Positions 17,114-25,496 of a stretch of DNA of 64,000 nt are shown here, piece by piece (position 1 is the stretch's first letter; every line of letters begins with the position of its first letter). The notes under the pieces were generated by a model, which saw nothing but the letters and a program-made list of their open reading frames with translations, did no database searches and was not told where the DNA came from. The stretch lies in contig NZ_JAELXT010000010.1 of assembly GCF_016427565.1 (NCBI RefSeq), positions 87,668 through 151,667 on the forward strand, in the 5' to 3' direction. The translations under genes were made by a program, and so were the position numbers. The DNA comes from Microvirga splendida (GTDB lineage: Bacteria; Pseudomonadota; Alphaproteobacteria; Rhizobiales; Beijerinckiaceae).

Positions 17114-18286
17114 GTGTTCACTGCCAAAATTCTCCTTCTCGGATCCGGCGAACTCGGAAAGGAGTTCGTGATCTCGTCCAAGCGGTACGGCTGCCACGTG
17201 GTCGCTTGCGACAGCTATGCGAACGCCCCTGCCATGCAGGTTGCGGACGAGGCCGAGGTGTTCTCCATGCTGGATGCTGATGCCCTGCGTCAGGCCATCG
17301 AGAAGCACCGGCCCGATTTCATCGTGCCCGAGATCGAGGCGATCCGCACCGAGGTGCTGCAGGAGTTCGAGGACAAGGGCTTTACGGTCGTGCCCTCCGC
17401 CCGTGCAGCGTCTCTGACCATGAACCGGGACCGGATCCGCGAGCTTGCCGCCACCGAGCTCGGGCTGCGCACGTCCAAGTACCGGTATGCGGAGAGCCTG
17501 GAGGAGGTGAGGGCCGGGGCCGAGCATACGGGCCTGCCCTGCGTCATCAAACCGGTCATGTCCTCCTCAGGAAAGGGCCAGAGCACCGTGCGGACGGCCG
17601 ATCAGTTGGAGCAGGCCTGGAACGATGCGGTGGCGAACATGCGCGGCGACCGCAAGAAGGTGATCGTCGAGGAGTTCATCGCCTTCGAGTACGAGATCAC
17701 GCTGCTGACGATCCGCTCCCGCGAGGGCGTGTCGTTCTGCGAGCCCATCGGGCACCGGCAGGAGCGGGGGGATTACCAGGAATCCTGGCAGCCGACGCCG
17801 ATGACCGAGAAGCTGCTCGCCGATGCCAAGGAGATGGCCACCAAGGTGGTCGACAATCTCGGCGGCTATGGGATCTTCGGAGTCGAGTTCTTCGTCACCC
17901 GAGACGAGGTAATCTTTTCCGAGCTTTCGCCCCGCCCCCATGACACGGGGCTCGTCACGCTCCTGTCCCAGAACCTTTCCGAGTTCGATCTTCATGCCCG
18001 CGCGGTTCTGGGTCTCCCGATCCCGCCGGTCCGCCTTTACGGACCGACCGCTTCGGCCGTGATCCTGGCGGATCGCGAAGCCGAACGGTTCGAGATCCGG
18101 GGATTGCGGGAGGCGCTGGAGCTGGGTTCGAAAGACGCCGATGTGGAGGTCCGCCTGTTCGGCAAGCCGACGACCCGCAAGCACCGCCGCATGGGCGTTG
18201 CCCTGGCCTCCGGGAGCACGGTGGAAGAGGCCCGCGAGCGGGCACGCCAGGCGGCCGATCGGGTGCAGATCACGTATGAGGGCTGA
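17114..18286 (+). CDS. purT: Formate-dependent phosphoribosylglycinamide formyltransferase (GAR transformylase 2)
   Basis: 390 residues from a GTG at 17114 preceded by AAGGA; family length is about 390. The N-terminal domain has ILLLGSGELGKE and SYANAPAMQVAD, and the ATP-grasp core has VIKPVMSSSGKGQS, VIVEEFIAFEYEITLLT, and GIFGVEFFVTRDEVIFSELSPRPHDTGLVTL with the metal-binding glutamates. It makes formyl-GAR in purine synthesis from formate and ATP without folate. A longer start at 16940 would add 58 residues foreign to the family. It is convergent with the PGM1-like ATP-grasp gene, nine bases apart. Confidence 0.95.
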   Translation: MFTAKILLLGSGELGKEFVISSKRYGCHVVACDSYANAPAMQVADEAEVFSMLDADALRQAIEKHRPDFIVPEIEAIRTEVLQEFEDKGFTVVPSARAASLTMNRDRIRELAATELGLRTSKYRYAESLEEVRAGAEHTGLPCVIKPVMSSSGKGQSTVRTADQLEQAWNDAVANMRGDRKKVIVEEFIAFEYEITLLTIRSREGVSFCEPIGHRQERGDYQESWQPTPMTEKLLADAKEMATKVVDNLGGYGIFGVEFFVTRDEVIFSELSPRPHDTGLVTLLSQNLSEFDLHARAVLGLPIPPVRLYGPTASAVILADREAERFEIRGLREALELGSKDADVEVRLFGKPTTRKHRRMGVALASGSTVEEARERARQAADRVQITYEG

Positions 18287-18295
18287 GCCTGCGGG

Positions 18296-19819
18296 TCAGA
18301 CCGCGCTGCTCTCCCGGTCGAGCACCTCGGTCGTGCGGCGGTAGAGCGCTTCCGTTTCCTCATGGGAGGGAGCGATGCAGAGGACGCCCAGCTTGCCGAA
18401 TTCCGACAGCGCGCCGATCAGGTGGAAGACGACGCCCTTCTGGCAGGCTCCATCGAAGTGGAGCCTGTTGAGCGCCGCGATGTCGATCAGATCGCCAGGC
18501 GTGAGGCCGCGATAGAGCGGCGATTCGAGATTGTCGGAGGCGTAATAGCAGCGGGGCTGGCCGGCCGGGGTGAGGAAGCTGCCGCTGGCCGGGTCGTAGC
18601 AGCCGTCCGTGAGGAACTCGAGCATCATGAACGGGTGCGTGGTTCCCCCGCGCCTCAGATTGATTTCAATGGCGTAGTGGCGCCATTCATTGCCTTCCAG
18701 GACGGACAGGAAATCGATGGCGAAACGCCCGCAGACACCTTTTTCAGCGAGAGCCCGCGCGGCCTTCAGGCCATCCTCCTGAATCTCGAGGCGGTAGTGC
18801 TCGTCGGCCGGGAAGGTGCAGCCGAGGAAGACCTGTCCGCTGTCGCCGCCGAGAACCTGATCGTGGGTCGCGACGGGCTCGAGCTGCCCGAGAGGGTCGA
18901 CACGGAACTGAGCCGAAGGGGACCGCTTGACTTCGCCCTCGATGAACTCCTCCACGATGCCGCCCATGGCGAGAAGCTTTCCCTCGAACAGCTCCCAGGT
19001 CATGTCCTTGGCCTCGAAGGCCAGTTCGGGAAGGCGGTCGCGGATCCAATTCCGCAGCCCGGCTCCTTCGGGGGCTCCCTTGTAGGCGAAGATCGCATTG
19101 CCTTCGCCCGAAAACCCTTCGTTGAGCTTCACGACCGCCCGCCGGATCGCAGGCCGGCGGTGCTTCAGCTCCAGCAGCGCGTCCGTGATCTGATCCGACG
19201 TGGAGAGATCCTCAAAGCCTTCCGGCATCGCGATGCCGGCCTCGCGGAAGATCTTCCTCGAGCCGCTTTTGGACCCCAAGGACAACAGGTCCGGGTCGCA
19301 GCCATAGATGGGCAAGTCTAGGCTGAGCGCGAGATCGCGCTCAAGTTCCGTGACGTTGAAGCAGATCATGTAGGCGGAGGCCGGATCGGGAATGGCGTCC
19401 CGGATCCGCTGCTGCAGGCGGGGGCGTTCGATGATCTTCTCGGTCAGCGATGTCCCGGAGCCGTCGTGGCAGGAAAGAAGGGTCAGGCGCTTCCTGGCGT
19501 GCTGCGCCGGGATCCCGGGCAGCAGGTGCAGATAGTAATCGATGATCGGCTCCGGGATCGGATGGCTCGTCACATAGACGATCTGCGTCCGCGGCAGTCG
19601 CAGGAGCATCAGATAGCAGAGCATCCGCTCCTCGTAATGATGAGCCCCCGCAATGTTGGCGAGGACCTCCCGGTCCATGGTCAGGCTTGGAACGATGACG
19701 ACGGTTCTGGGAGTGTCCTGTTCCGAAAAGCCACGAAACATGGAGGTCAGGCGAGCCTGCAGCCGTGAAAATGCTTCCGGTTCATGGGAAAGCCCCGTTG
19801 CGCCCGCTCCGCTCGTCAT
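18296..19819 (-). CDS. PGM1-like ATP-grasp peptide ligase
   Basis: 507 residues. The central part is ATP-grasp-like: KSGSRKIFREAGIAMPEGFEDL leads into a lysine strand (RAVVKLNEGFSGEGNA), followed by GIVEEFIEG and the metal-binding YAIEINLRRGGTTHP. The C-terminal GVVFHLIGALSEFGKLG matches what I recall of the PGM1 C-terminal domain, from the pheganomycin peptide ligase. Such enzymes join a carboxylate to an amine or peptide with ATP. No precursor peptide gene or other biosynthetic partner was found nearby, and its neighbours (purT and the RTX gene) do not suggest a substrate. The stop is nine bases from that of purT. Confidence 0.72.
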   Translation of the reverse strand: MTSGAGATGLSHEPEAFSRLQARLTSMFRGFSEQDTPRTVVIVPSLTMDREVLANIAGAHHYEERMLCYLMLLRLPRTQIVYVTSHPIPEPIIDYYLHLLPGIPAQHARKRLTLLSCHDGSGTSLTEKIIERPRLQQRIRDAIPDPASAYMICFNVTELERDLALSLDLPIYGCDPDLLSLGSKSGSRKIFREAGIAMPEGFEDLSTSDQITDALLELKHRRPAIRRAVVKLNEGFSGEGNAIFAYKGAPEGAGLRNWIRDRLPELAFEAKDMTWELFEGKLLAMGGIVEEFIEGEVKRSPSAQFRVDPLGQLEPVATHDQVLGGDSGQVFLGCTFPADEHYRLEIQEDGLKAARALAEKGVCGRFAIDFLSVLEGNEWRHYAIEINLRRGGTTHPFMMLEFLTDGCYDPASGSFLTPAGQPRCYYASDNLESPLYRGLTPGDLIDIAALNRLHFDGACQKGVVFHLIGALSEFGKLGVLCIAPSHEETEALYRRTTEVLDRESSAV

Positions 19820-19965
19820 CGACCTTGTGTCCCCTTTCGTGGAGGCTGTGGACCTCTGCCTTGCAGCGGAACGCTTGTGGCCAAGGTTTTGTTGCGCTGC
19901 GGCCGGGTGCCGAACGCCTTGCTGCCGTTTCCGAATGCGGAATTTCTCAGGGGCGAGGCTTCCAT

Positions 19966-20002
19966 GCGTTAAGAGGCGCGCAATGGATGCGCGCCTCTTA
20001 AC
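19966..20002 (-). terminator. Perfect 15-bp hairpin downstream of the RTX gene
   Basis: Arms 19966-19980 (CGTTAAGAGGCGCGC) and 19988-20002 are exact reverse complements with a seven-base loop AATGGAT. It lies 27 bases past the RTX gene stop on the minus strand. There is no T-tract on either side, so it may stop transcription through stem stability alone or protect the 3' end of the message. The gap here separates the RTX gene from the ATP-grasp gene on the same strand. Confidence 0.55.
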
Positions 20003-20029
20003 GGGCAGCTCCGATAAATCTGGCAGATC

Positions 20030-22489
20030 TCAGATCAGGTAGAAGTGGCTGTGCTTCAGATTGATGCCAGCGTCGATCTTTGCGAACTCGATCGCCTTCA
20101 CCTTCGTACCCGCGCCATCCGCATCGTAGGAGAGAACGCCGGTCTTCTTGTTGTAAATCAGATAGTCGTTCTTGTCCTCGGCCTGTGCGCCGACGGTGAA
20201 GAAGTTCTTCTTTAACTGAGACGGCTTATCGGGCGATCCCTTGCCGAGTTTCTTGAACACGGCATCGTCGAGGTAGAACTTGTCATCGTTCACCTTGAAG
20301 TCGGTGATCGTATCGAAGTTCACCTTCCTGTCGGTCGTGGAGCTTCCCAGCTTCTGGTCGAATATGAACTTGTCCCTGCCGGCGCCTCCGGACAAGGTGT
20401 CGTTGCCGTAGCCGCCGAAGACCATGTCGTCGCCCTCGGCAGCGGCAATGAAGTTCTTGCCCGGATTGCCGATCATCACGTTGTCCAACCTGTTGCCGGT
20501 GAGGCTGAGGGAGGTCTTGCCGGTAGCGGTGATGTTGCTGACATCGGCCGCAAGCGTCATGCTGGAGGAGGTGACGAGCGTCCTCTCGTCCTGCAGCCAG
20601 ACGAGATCGCCGGCGAATTGTCCTGGGAGGATAAAGCCTGCGGGCATCTCGTCGCCGAAGATGTAGTCCGCTCCGCCGGTGCCGTAGAGTCTGTCGGAGC
20701 CCGCGCCGCCGACGATCAAATCGTCGCCGCCATTGCCGTAGCCGATGTCGTCACCGCTTCCGCCGATCATCACGTCGCGGGAATTGCCGCCATACAGCTG
20801 ATCGTTTCCGTCTTTGCCGTTCAGGCCATTGACGCCTTCATTGCCGTAGAGATTGTCGTCGCCGCCGGCGCCAATCAGCTTGTCCCGGTCGTTGCCGCCG
20901 TAGCCGTTCTGGCCCTTGCCGAGATCCCGCCATTCGTATTTGCGAAGAGCGACCTGCCGCTCGTCGTTGACTTCGACATCCGCCGGCTTGCGGCCGGCGC
21001 TCGCGATCAGGCTCGCGAACGAAACCGCCGTTCCGTCATCGAGCTTGAGAGCCGTGGCAGAGCTGGTGTCGAGCCCCGAATAGTCGTTGAAGACGATCGC
21101 CCCACCATCGCCGAACACCAGCGCCAGCTTGTTGTGCTTGGGCGTGTCGATCCAGTTCGCAACCTTGCCGACCCAGGTCGCCTTGATGTCCTTGAGGGCA
21201 TAGCCGGAGAGCTCGATGACGTCGTCGCCGGGCCTGAAGTCCCAGATCATGTCGACACCGTCGCCCTTGGCGTAGCGATAGGTGTCCCGGCCGTCATTGC
21301 CGTAGAGGTTGTCTCCGATGAGAACCTTGTTCAGCTTTCCGTTGCCAGGGTTTCGGGCGGTCTCGCCGCGATCCGTGCCGCCGTAGATCGTGTCGTTGCC
21401 GCCTTCACCCTGCATCTCGTCATTGCCGCTGCCGCCATGGATGAAGTCATCGTGGTCGCCGGCTTCGATGAGATCGTCGTTTCCGATCTCCTGCGGAGGG
21501 GTGACGACGGGAGGCTGGACATCGACCTTGGACAGCCCGGCGTCGACAGCCGTGACATGCCTCTCCGTCTCTGTGATCGTGTAGGATCCGGTGCGGCCGG
21601 TGCTCGCATCGGCGTCGCTGTCCCGCGTGTCGTCTGAGCCCGCATTCGACCCGGTGAACCGGTATGTTCCGTCCGGACCTTTTCCGAACTGAACGTCGTA
21701 GGTCCCGAAGGACAGATTGCTGAATCGGTACTCGCCCTGGCCGTCCGTCATCGCCGTCGACACGACCTTGCCGGTGGAGTCGATCAGCTTGACCTCGATG
21801 CCGGGCAGGCCGGTTTCCTGGCTGTCGTCACCCTGAACGCCATCCCCGTCGAGATCGAGCCAAACGCGCCCTGAGAGGGAGCCGGTCGGTACCGCCGTTG
21901 GTGCGGCGGGTGCCAATCCCCACAGCTTGAGGCTGTCCTCGCGCCTGGCTCCGTCCGTGCCGACGCTCGTGAGGCGCGCACCGAAGCCCTGCTGGGCCAG
22001 GTGCTCCAGGGTCAGGTTGTCGGTGATGTGGTCCAGGATGATGGAGACAGTCTTGATGTCATCGTGCCCGATGCCGGACGTTCCGATTCCAATTCCCACG
22101 TCGTAGGGGGTGAGGGGGCGACCGTTCATGGTGTCGCTGTTGCCGCTCCCCGGCACGGCTTCGACCCCGTCTCCGTCGAATGTACGTCCTTCGATCAGGG
22201 ACTCGAAACCGGCTGCTCCGGCAACCGAGAGGCCCTTCAGCCAGGTTTCGTCCGAGGGATCGTTCTCGATACCCGCCATATGGAAGAAGATGCCGCGAAG
22301 ATCGGCGGTATCGGCGGTCCCATCCTCGTTGTTGTCGAGAATGGCTGCGGTCAACCGTAAGGTGCCGTCGTCCAGCTGCTCTACGAGAAACCTCACCGCA
22401 GGAGTTCCGATTTCGTATACGGAACTGCCTTTGGCGACCAGTTCATCCTTGTCGATGATGAACTCGAGCGCCCGAACTACGCCAGCCAT
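20030..22489 (-). CDS. Large secreted RTX calcium-binding protein with SdrD B-like domain
   Basis: 819 residues, minus strand. The first about 200 residues form an uncharacterised beta-rich domain. Residues about 205-305 (SLSGRVWLDLDGDGVQGDD... GEYRFSNLSFGTYDVQF) are an SdrD B-like/Cna-type repeat. Three blocks of RTX nonapeptides follow: near 335-360 (HGGSGNDEMQGEGGNDTIYGG), 535-620 (many GGxGxD units) and 690-740 (VFGGYGNDTLSGGAGRDKF), where calcium folds parallel beta rolls. There is no Sec signal, and the hydrophobic C-terminus (INLKHSHFYLI) fits type I secretion. No type I transporter genes lie in the window. Adhesin or matrix protein is the likely role; no enzyme domain is visible. Confidence 0.83.
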   Translation of the reverse strand: MAGVVRALEFIIDKDELVAKGSSVYEIGTPAVRFLVEQLDDGTLRLTAAILDNNEDGTADTADLRGIFFHMAGIENDPSDETWLKGLSVAGAAGFESLIEGRTFDGDGVEAVPGSGNSDTMNGRPLTPYDVGIGIGTSGIGHDDIKTVSIILDHITDNLTLEHLAQQGFGARLTSVGTDGARREDSLKLWGLAPAAPTAVPTGSLSGRVWLDLDGDGVQGDDSQETGLPGIEVKLIDSTGKVVSTAMTDGQGEYRFSNLSFGTYDVQFGKGPDGTYRFTGSNAGSDDTRDSDADASTGRTGSYTITETERHVTAVDAGLSKVDVQPPVVTPPQEIGNDDLIEAGDHDDFIHGGSGNDEMQGEGGNDTIYGGTDRGETARNPGNGKLNKVLIGDNLYGNDGRDTYRYAKGDGVDMIWDFRPGDDVIELSGYALKDIKATWVGKVANWIDTPKHNKLALVFGDGGAIVFNDYSGLDTSSATALKLDDGTAVSFASLIASAGRKPADVEVNDERQVALRKYEWRDLGKGQNGYGGNDRDKLIGAGGDDNLYGNEGVNGLNGKDGNDQLYGGNSRDVMIGGSGDDIGYGNGGDDLIVGGAGSDRLYGTGGADYIFGDEMPAGFILPGQFAGDLVWLQDERTLVTSSSMTLAADVSNITATGKTSLSLTGNRLDNVMIGNPGKNFIAAAEGDDMVFGGYGNDTLSGGAGRDKFIFDQKLGSSTTDRKVNFDTITDFKVNDDKFYLDDAVFKKLGKGSPDKPSQLKKNFFTVGAQAEDKNDYLIYNKKTGVLSYDADGAGTKVKAIEFAKIDAGINLKHSHFYLI

Positions 22490-22777
22490 GCAACTTGCCC
22501 CAGACAGGAGTGAGCCGACGCAGTGAGGTCAGAGCGAGCCACTCCATATTTTGGGATCCATCAACTCCTTCCATACCGTAAAGTCAATCGCTGCTTAGGA
22601 TTGAGCTGGCAGTCAAACAAATACCAGCGGCAGGACTTTCCTCCGTTCATGGAACTAAGTTGCAGCACATCCCTGGAGGGGGCCGCAAGGTAAGTGCCAG
22701 ATTCTCAAGTGAATCTCTAACGGATGGGATGAGACGATCGTGCGGATACGTGGAAGGGAGAGGCGCCCGGGCAGGCT

Positions 22778-23119
22778 TTATCTGTGCGGGCTTCTTCTGG
22801 AGGATGTCATGTTCAATCTTGTTCGGATCTCACCGACAAGGATGTTCAACTCCCGCTGCAGCCGGTTCAAGCGAGACAGGATTTCCTGATCCGGCATGTC
22901 GGGAGCAATGGCAGCATCGGCCCTGTTTGGAAGCTGCTGCGTCATGCTGCGCAGCTCCTCCAGGGTCGTTGGGCCGATATTGGGCACCGTCAGCCACTGG
23001 GCATCGGAGATGCTGGCCACCTCACGGATTGTCGGACACCGCCCCTGGAACTCTGCCAGGATGGCTCCCCGGACGCGTCCGGAGCATTTCTCAATCGGAA
23101 ATGGATCGTCCAAACCCAT
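22778..23119 (-). CDS. Small protein with RNA polymerase alpha-CTD-like helix-hairpin-helix
   Basis: 113 residues from the ATG at 23119, with GAGG eight bases ahead; an ATG at 23200 would add 27 residues. Residues about 25-50 (TIREVASISDAQWLTVPNIGPTTLEELRSM) match the helix-hairpin-helix of the RNA polymerase alpha C-terminal domain, in which NIGPTTLEEL contacts DNA. The C-terminal third (EILSRLNRLQRELNILVGEIRTRL) is a probable coiled coil. It could be a DNA-binding regulatory adapter. The gene is isolated in an AT-richer gap between the RTX and phosphate transporter genes. A chance frame cannot be excluded. Confidence 0.55.
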   Translation of the reverse strand: MGLDDPFPIEKCSGRVRGAILAEFQGRCPTIREVASISDAQWLTVPNIGPTTLEELRSMTQQLPNRADAAIAPDMPDQEILSRLNRLQRELNILVGEIRTRLNMTSSRRSPHR

Positions 23120-23513
23120 CTCACACCCTCGCATACTCAGCAGCGGAATTGTGTCCATCAAGAATGCGACCCTCAAGACTTGGCCGTGTCGGATACTCAT
23201 GCGTACCGGCTAATTGTGGAAAAGAGCAGACGTCATTTCGGGGGTGATGGCATGCGTTGGGAGTAGCCAAATTGTTCCACTTCTACATTCGGTTGTCCCT
23301 GGGAGGGTATGCCACCTCAAACCCTTGAGCTAATTGTAGAATAGGGGTTAGGTCCTCGCCGGGCCAGGATACCCTCCCGCTCACTCCGTCATTGAAAAAT
23401 TCCGTGCCTTGCCTGCTGCCGACACGCATTATTAGCCGGCAACCTGATTGCGGTCTCGGTTCATGACGGATAAGCAGGTCGATTGTGCCGTATTTTCCTT
23501 TTTCGAGGGCTGA
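23120..23513. other. Intergenic stretch upstream of the Na/Pi transporter
   Basis: About 390 bases, visibly richer in A and T than the flanks, between two divergent genes. I looked for a Pho box (two CTGTCAT-like repeats) and did not find a convincing one. No hairpin or RNA gene was recognised. The promoter for the transporter is expected near its start. Confidence 0.4.
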
Positions 23514-25157
23514 ATGTCTGCGACCTCCGTTCTGATCCACCTTTTCGGTGAGATTGCCCTGCTTCTCTGGGGCATCACCATGGTCAACAGCGGGGTGCAG
23601 CGCGCTTTCGGGAGCGACCTGCGCTGGATGCTCGGGATAGCGTTGAGAACGCGCCTTCAGGCCTTCCTGGCGGGCGTCGGCGTCACGACCGTTCTCCAGA
23701 GCAGCACCGCCACGGCCCTGATGGTCGCGTCCTTCACGGCGGGCGGGGCCGTGGACATCGTGCCGGCCCTTGCCGTCATGCTCGGCGCGAATGTGGGCAC
23801 CACACTGATCGTGCAGGTGCTTTCCTTCGACGTCTCCCTGATCTTCCCGGTCCTCGTCCTCGGGGGCTTCACAGCCTTCCGGCGCGGAAAGACGAGCCGC
23901 ACGAAGGACCTGGGGCGCGTTGCCATCGGCCTCGGATTGATGCTGCTCTCGCTCCGGTTGCTGAGCGAGACGATCCATCTGATCGAGGGTTCGGCCATCC
24001 TCAAGGAACTCCTCGCATCGATCGCTTCCGACCCGCTGATACTGGTGCTGATCTCGGCGTTCTTTGCCTGGATTGCCCATTCCAGCGTCGCCGCGATGCT
24101 GTTCATCATGTCTCTCGCCGGGGTGGGCGTCATCGGACCCTCCGCGGCTCTGGTGATGGTGCTCGGCGCCAATCTCGGCAGCGCGATCAATCCATTCCTC
24201 GAGGCCATGGGAGGCGACCCGGCCAAGATCCGCGTCCCGGTCGGCAATCTGGCCACCCGCGTCGTCGGCTGCGCCGTGGCCCTTCCGCTGATCGACCCGA
24301 TTCTCTCTGCGATGGCCGCGTTCGATCCGAACCCTGCCCGAATGGCGGCGAACTTTCACACCATCTTCAATGTGGCGTTGGCCGCAATCTTCATCTTGCC
24401 CTTGCCCTGGATCGCGAAGCTGCTCGTCAGGCTCTTCCCGGAAAAACTCCAGGCCTCGGATCCGGGGGTTCCGCAATATCTGGACAAGGATGCCCTGGAT
24501 ACGCCCTCCGTCGCATTGTCCAACGCAGCCCGCGAGGTCCTGCGGATGGTCGATACGGTGGAAGCGATGCTGCGCAGCTCTCAGGATCTCTTCCGGGAGG
24601 ACGACATCAGCCGCGTCGATCAGGTCAGCCGGACCGACGACGTGCTGGATCGGCTGTTCAGCGCCATCAGGCGCTATCTCAGCTCCATCAACCACGAAGC
24701 CCTCAGCGAGACGGAGGCGAAGCGCCTCTCGGATATCCTCGCCTTCGCCATCAATCTGGAGCACGTGGGCGACATCATCGACAAGAACCTGATGGAGCTT
24801 GCCGCCAAGCGGATCAAGAACCACCTGCGCCTGCCGAAGGACAGCCTGGAGGACATCACCAGCATGCATGCCAAGCTGCTGGAGCACCTGCAGCTGGCCG
24901 CATCCGTCCTCATGTTTCAGGACATCGGCTCGGCCCGCAGGCTCGTCTCTGAGAAGGAGCGGTTCCGGGATCTCGAGCGCGCGGTGGCCCAGAAGCATCT
25001 CGATCAGCTCCGGTCCGGCAGGACCGCAGGCGACACCGGCACGCTGCAGCTCGACATCGTCCGCGATCTGAAGCGCATCGAGGCTCATATCGCCTCGACC
25101 GGCCACTCCCTGCTGGAGCAGAGCGGGGAGCTCAAGCCGAGCCGCCTGACGTCCTGA
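23514..25157 (+). CDS. Na/Pi cotransporter family protein with PhoU-like domain
   Basis: 547 residues. Two inverted repeats of the NptA/PF02690 fold are seen, each with the QSS-type substrate motif: VLQSSTATALMVASF near residue 62 and WIAHSSVAAMLFIMSL near 185. Each is followed by a glycine/asparagine helix (LGANVGTTLIVQ; LGANLGSAINPF). About eight membrane helices end near residue 310. The remaining about 220 residues are helical and PhoU-like (EDDISRVDQVSR..., MHAKLLEHLQLAA). It should import or balance phosphate with sodium in the inner membrane, with the PhoU-like tail regulating. Its stop is seven bases from that of the convergent DUF1127 gene. Confidence 0.88.
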   Translation: MSATSVLIHLFGEIALLLWGITMVNSGVQRAFGSDLRWMLGIALRTRLQAFLAGVGVTTVLQSSTATALMVASFTAGGAVDIVPALAVMLGANVGTTLIVQVLSFDVSLIFPVLVLGGFTAFRRGKTSRTKDLGRVAIGLGLMLLSLRLLSETIHLIEGSAILKELLASIASDPLILVLISAFFAWIAHSSVAAMLFIMSLAGVGVIGPSAALVMVLGANLGSAINPFLEAMGGDPAKIRVPVGNLATRVVGCAVALPLIDPILSAMAAFDPNPARMAANFHTIFNVALAAIFILPLPWIAKLLVRLFPEKLQASDPGVPQYLDKDALDTPSVALSNAAREVLRMVDTVEAMLRSSQDLFREDDISRVDQVSRTDDVLDRLFSAIRRYLSSINHEALSETEAKRLSDILAFAINLEHVGDIIDKNLMELAAKRIKNHLRLPKDSLEDITSMHAKLLEHLQLAASVLMFQDIGSARRLVSEKERFRDLERAVAQKHLDQLRSGRTAGDTGTLQLDIVRDLKRIEAHIASTGHSLLEQSGELKPSRLTS

Positions 25158-25164
25158 TCGCCGG

Positions 25165-25365
25165 CTATTTCTGATCCTTTAGGATCCGCCAGTCCATGTA
25201 GCGGGCCGGCTCGGGCAGACCGATGTCGCGCCTCTCGTGGTCCGACAGGTGGCTCAGATCCGAGATGGCCGTATCGGGCCTGAGAAGGGCCGGACGGAGC
25301 CAGAGCTTCAGGCGCAGCCAAGCGTTCTCGATACCGCGCAAGCGGCGAGTCTCTTCGTACCTCAT
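25165..25365 (-). CDS. DUF1127 domain small protein
   Basis: 66 residues. The C-terminal half carries the DUF1127 pattern ISDLSHLSDHERRDIGL, found in many small alphaproteobacterial proteins; the N-terminal half is basic (RYEETRRLRGIENAWLRLKLWLR). DUF1127 proteins are mostly uncharacterised; some bind RNA and affect phosphate and carbon metabolism, which is interesting beside a phosphate transporter. It is divergent from the LysR gene, with about 130 bases between the starts. Confidence 0.8.
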   Translation of the reverse strand: MRYEETRRLRGIENAWLRLKLWLRPALLRPDTAISDLSHLSDHERRDIGLPEPARYMDWRILKDQK

Positions 25366-25471
25366 GACAGCCTACCGATTTGTTTCGTGAGAGGGCTTCA
25401 GTGCCCTCGATCGAGCATCCATAAGGTGCGCCTGTTGCAGGAGCTTGACAAAGCGAAAGCCAATGGGCTGG

Positions 25472-25488
25472 CATAAGGCAGCCTTATG
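25472..25488. promoter_or_regulatory. LysR-type (T-N11-A) operator palindrome
   Basis: CATAAGGC-A-GCCTTATG is a perfect palindrome with eight-base arms and one spacer base, containing the T-N11-A core typical of LysR-family sites. It ends eight bases before the regulator's ATG. A related half site (CCATAAGG) lies about 60 bases upstream (near 25420). It probably mediates autoregulation, perhaps also of the divergent DUF1127 gene. Confidence 0.55.
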
Positions 25489-25496
25489 GATTGCCC

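Noticed and set aside
23201..23513. Pho box upstream of the Na/Pi transporter
   Set aside because: No paired CTGTCAT-like direct repeats could be found; only a lone TCATGA-like half.
23283..25106. 607-residue minus-strand frame over the Na/Pi transporter
   Set aside because: Low-complexity His/Asp/Arg-rich translation opposite a gene with clear family motifs; an antisense shadow.
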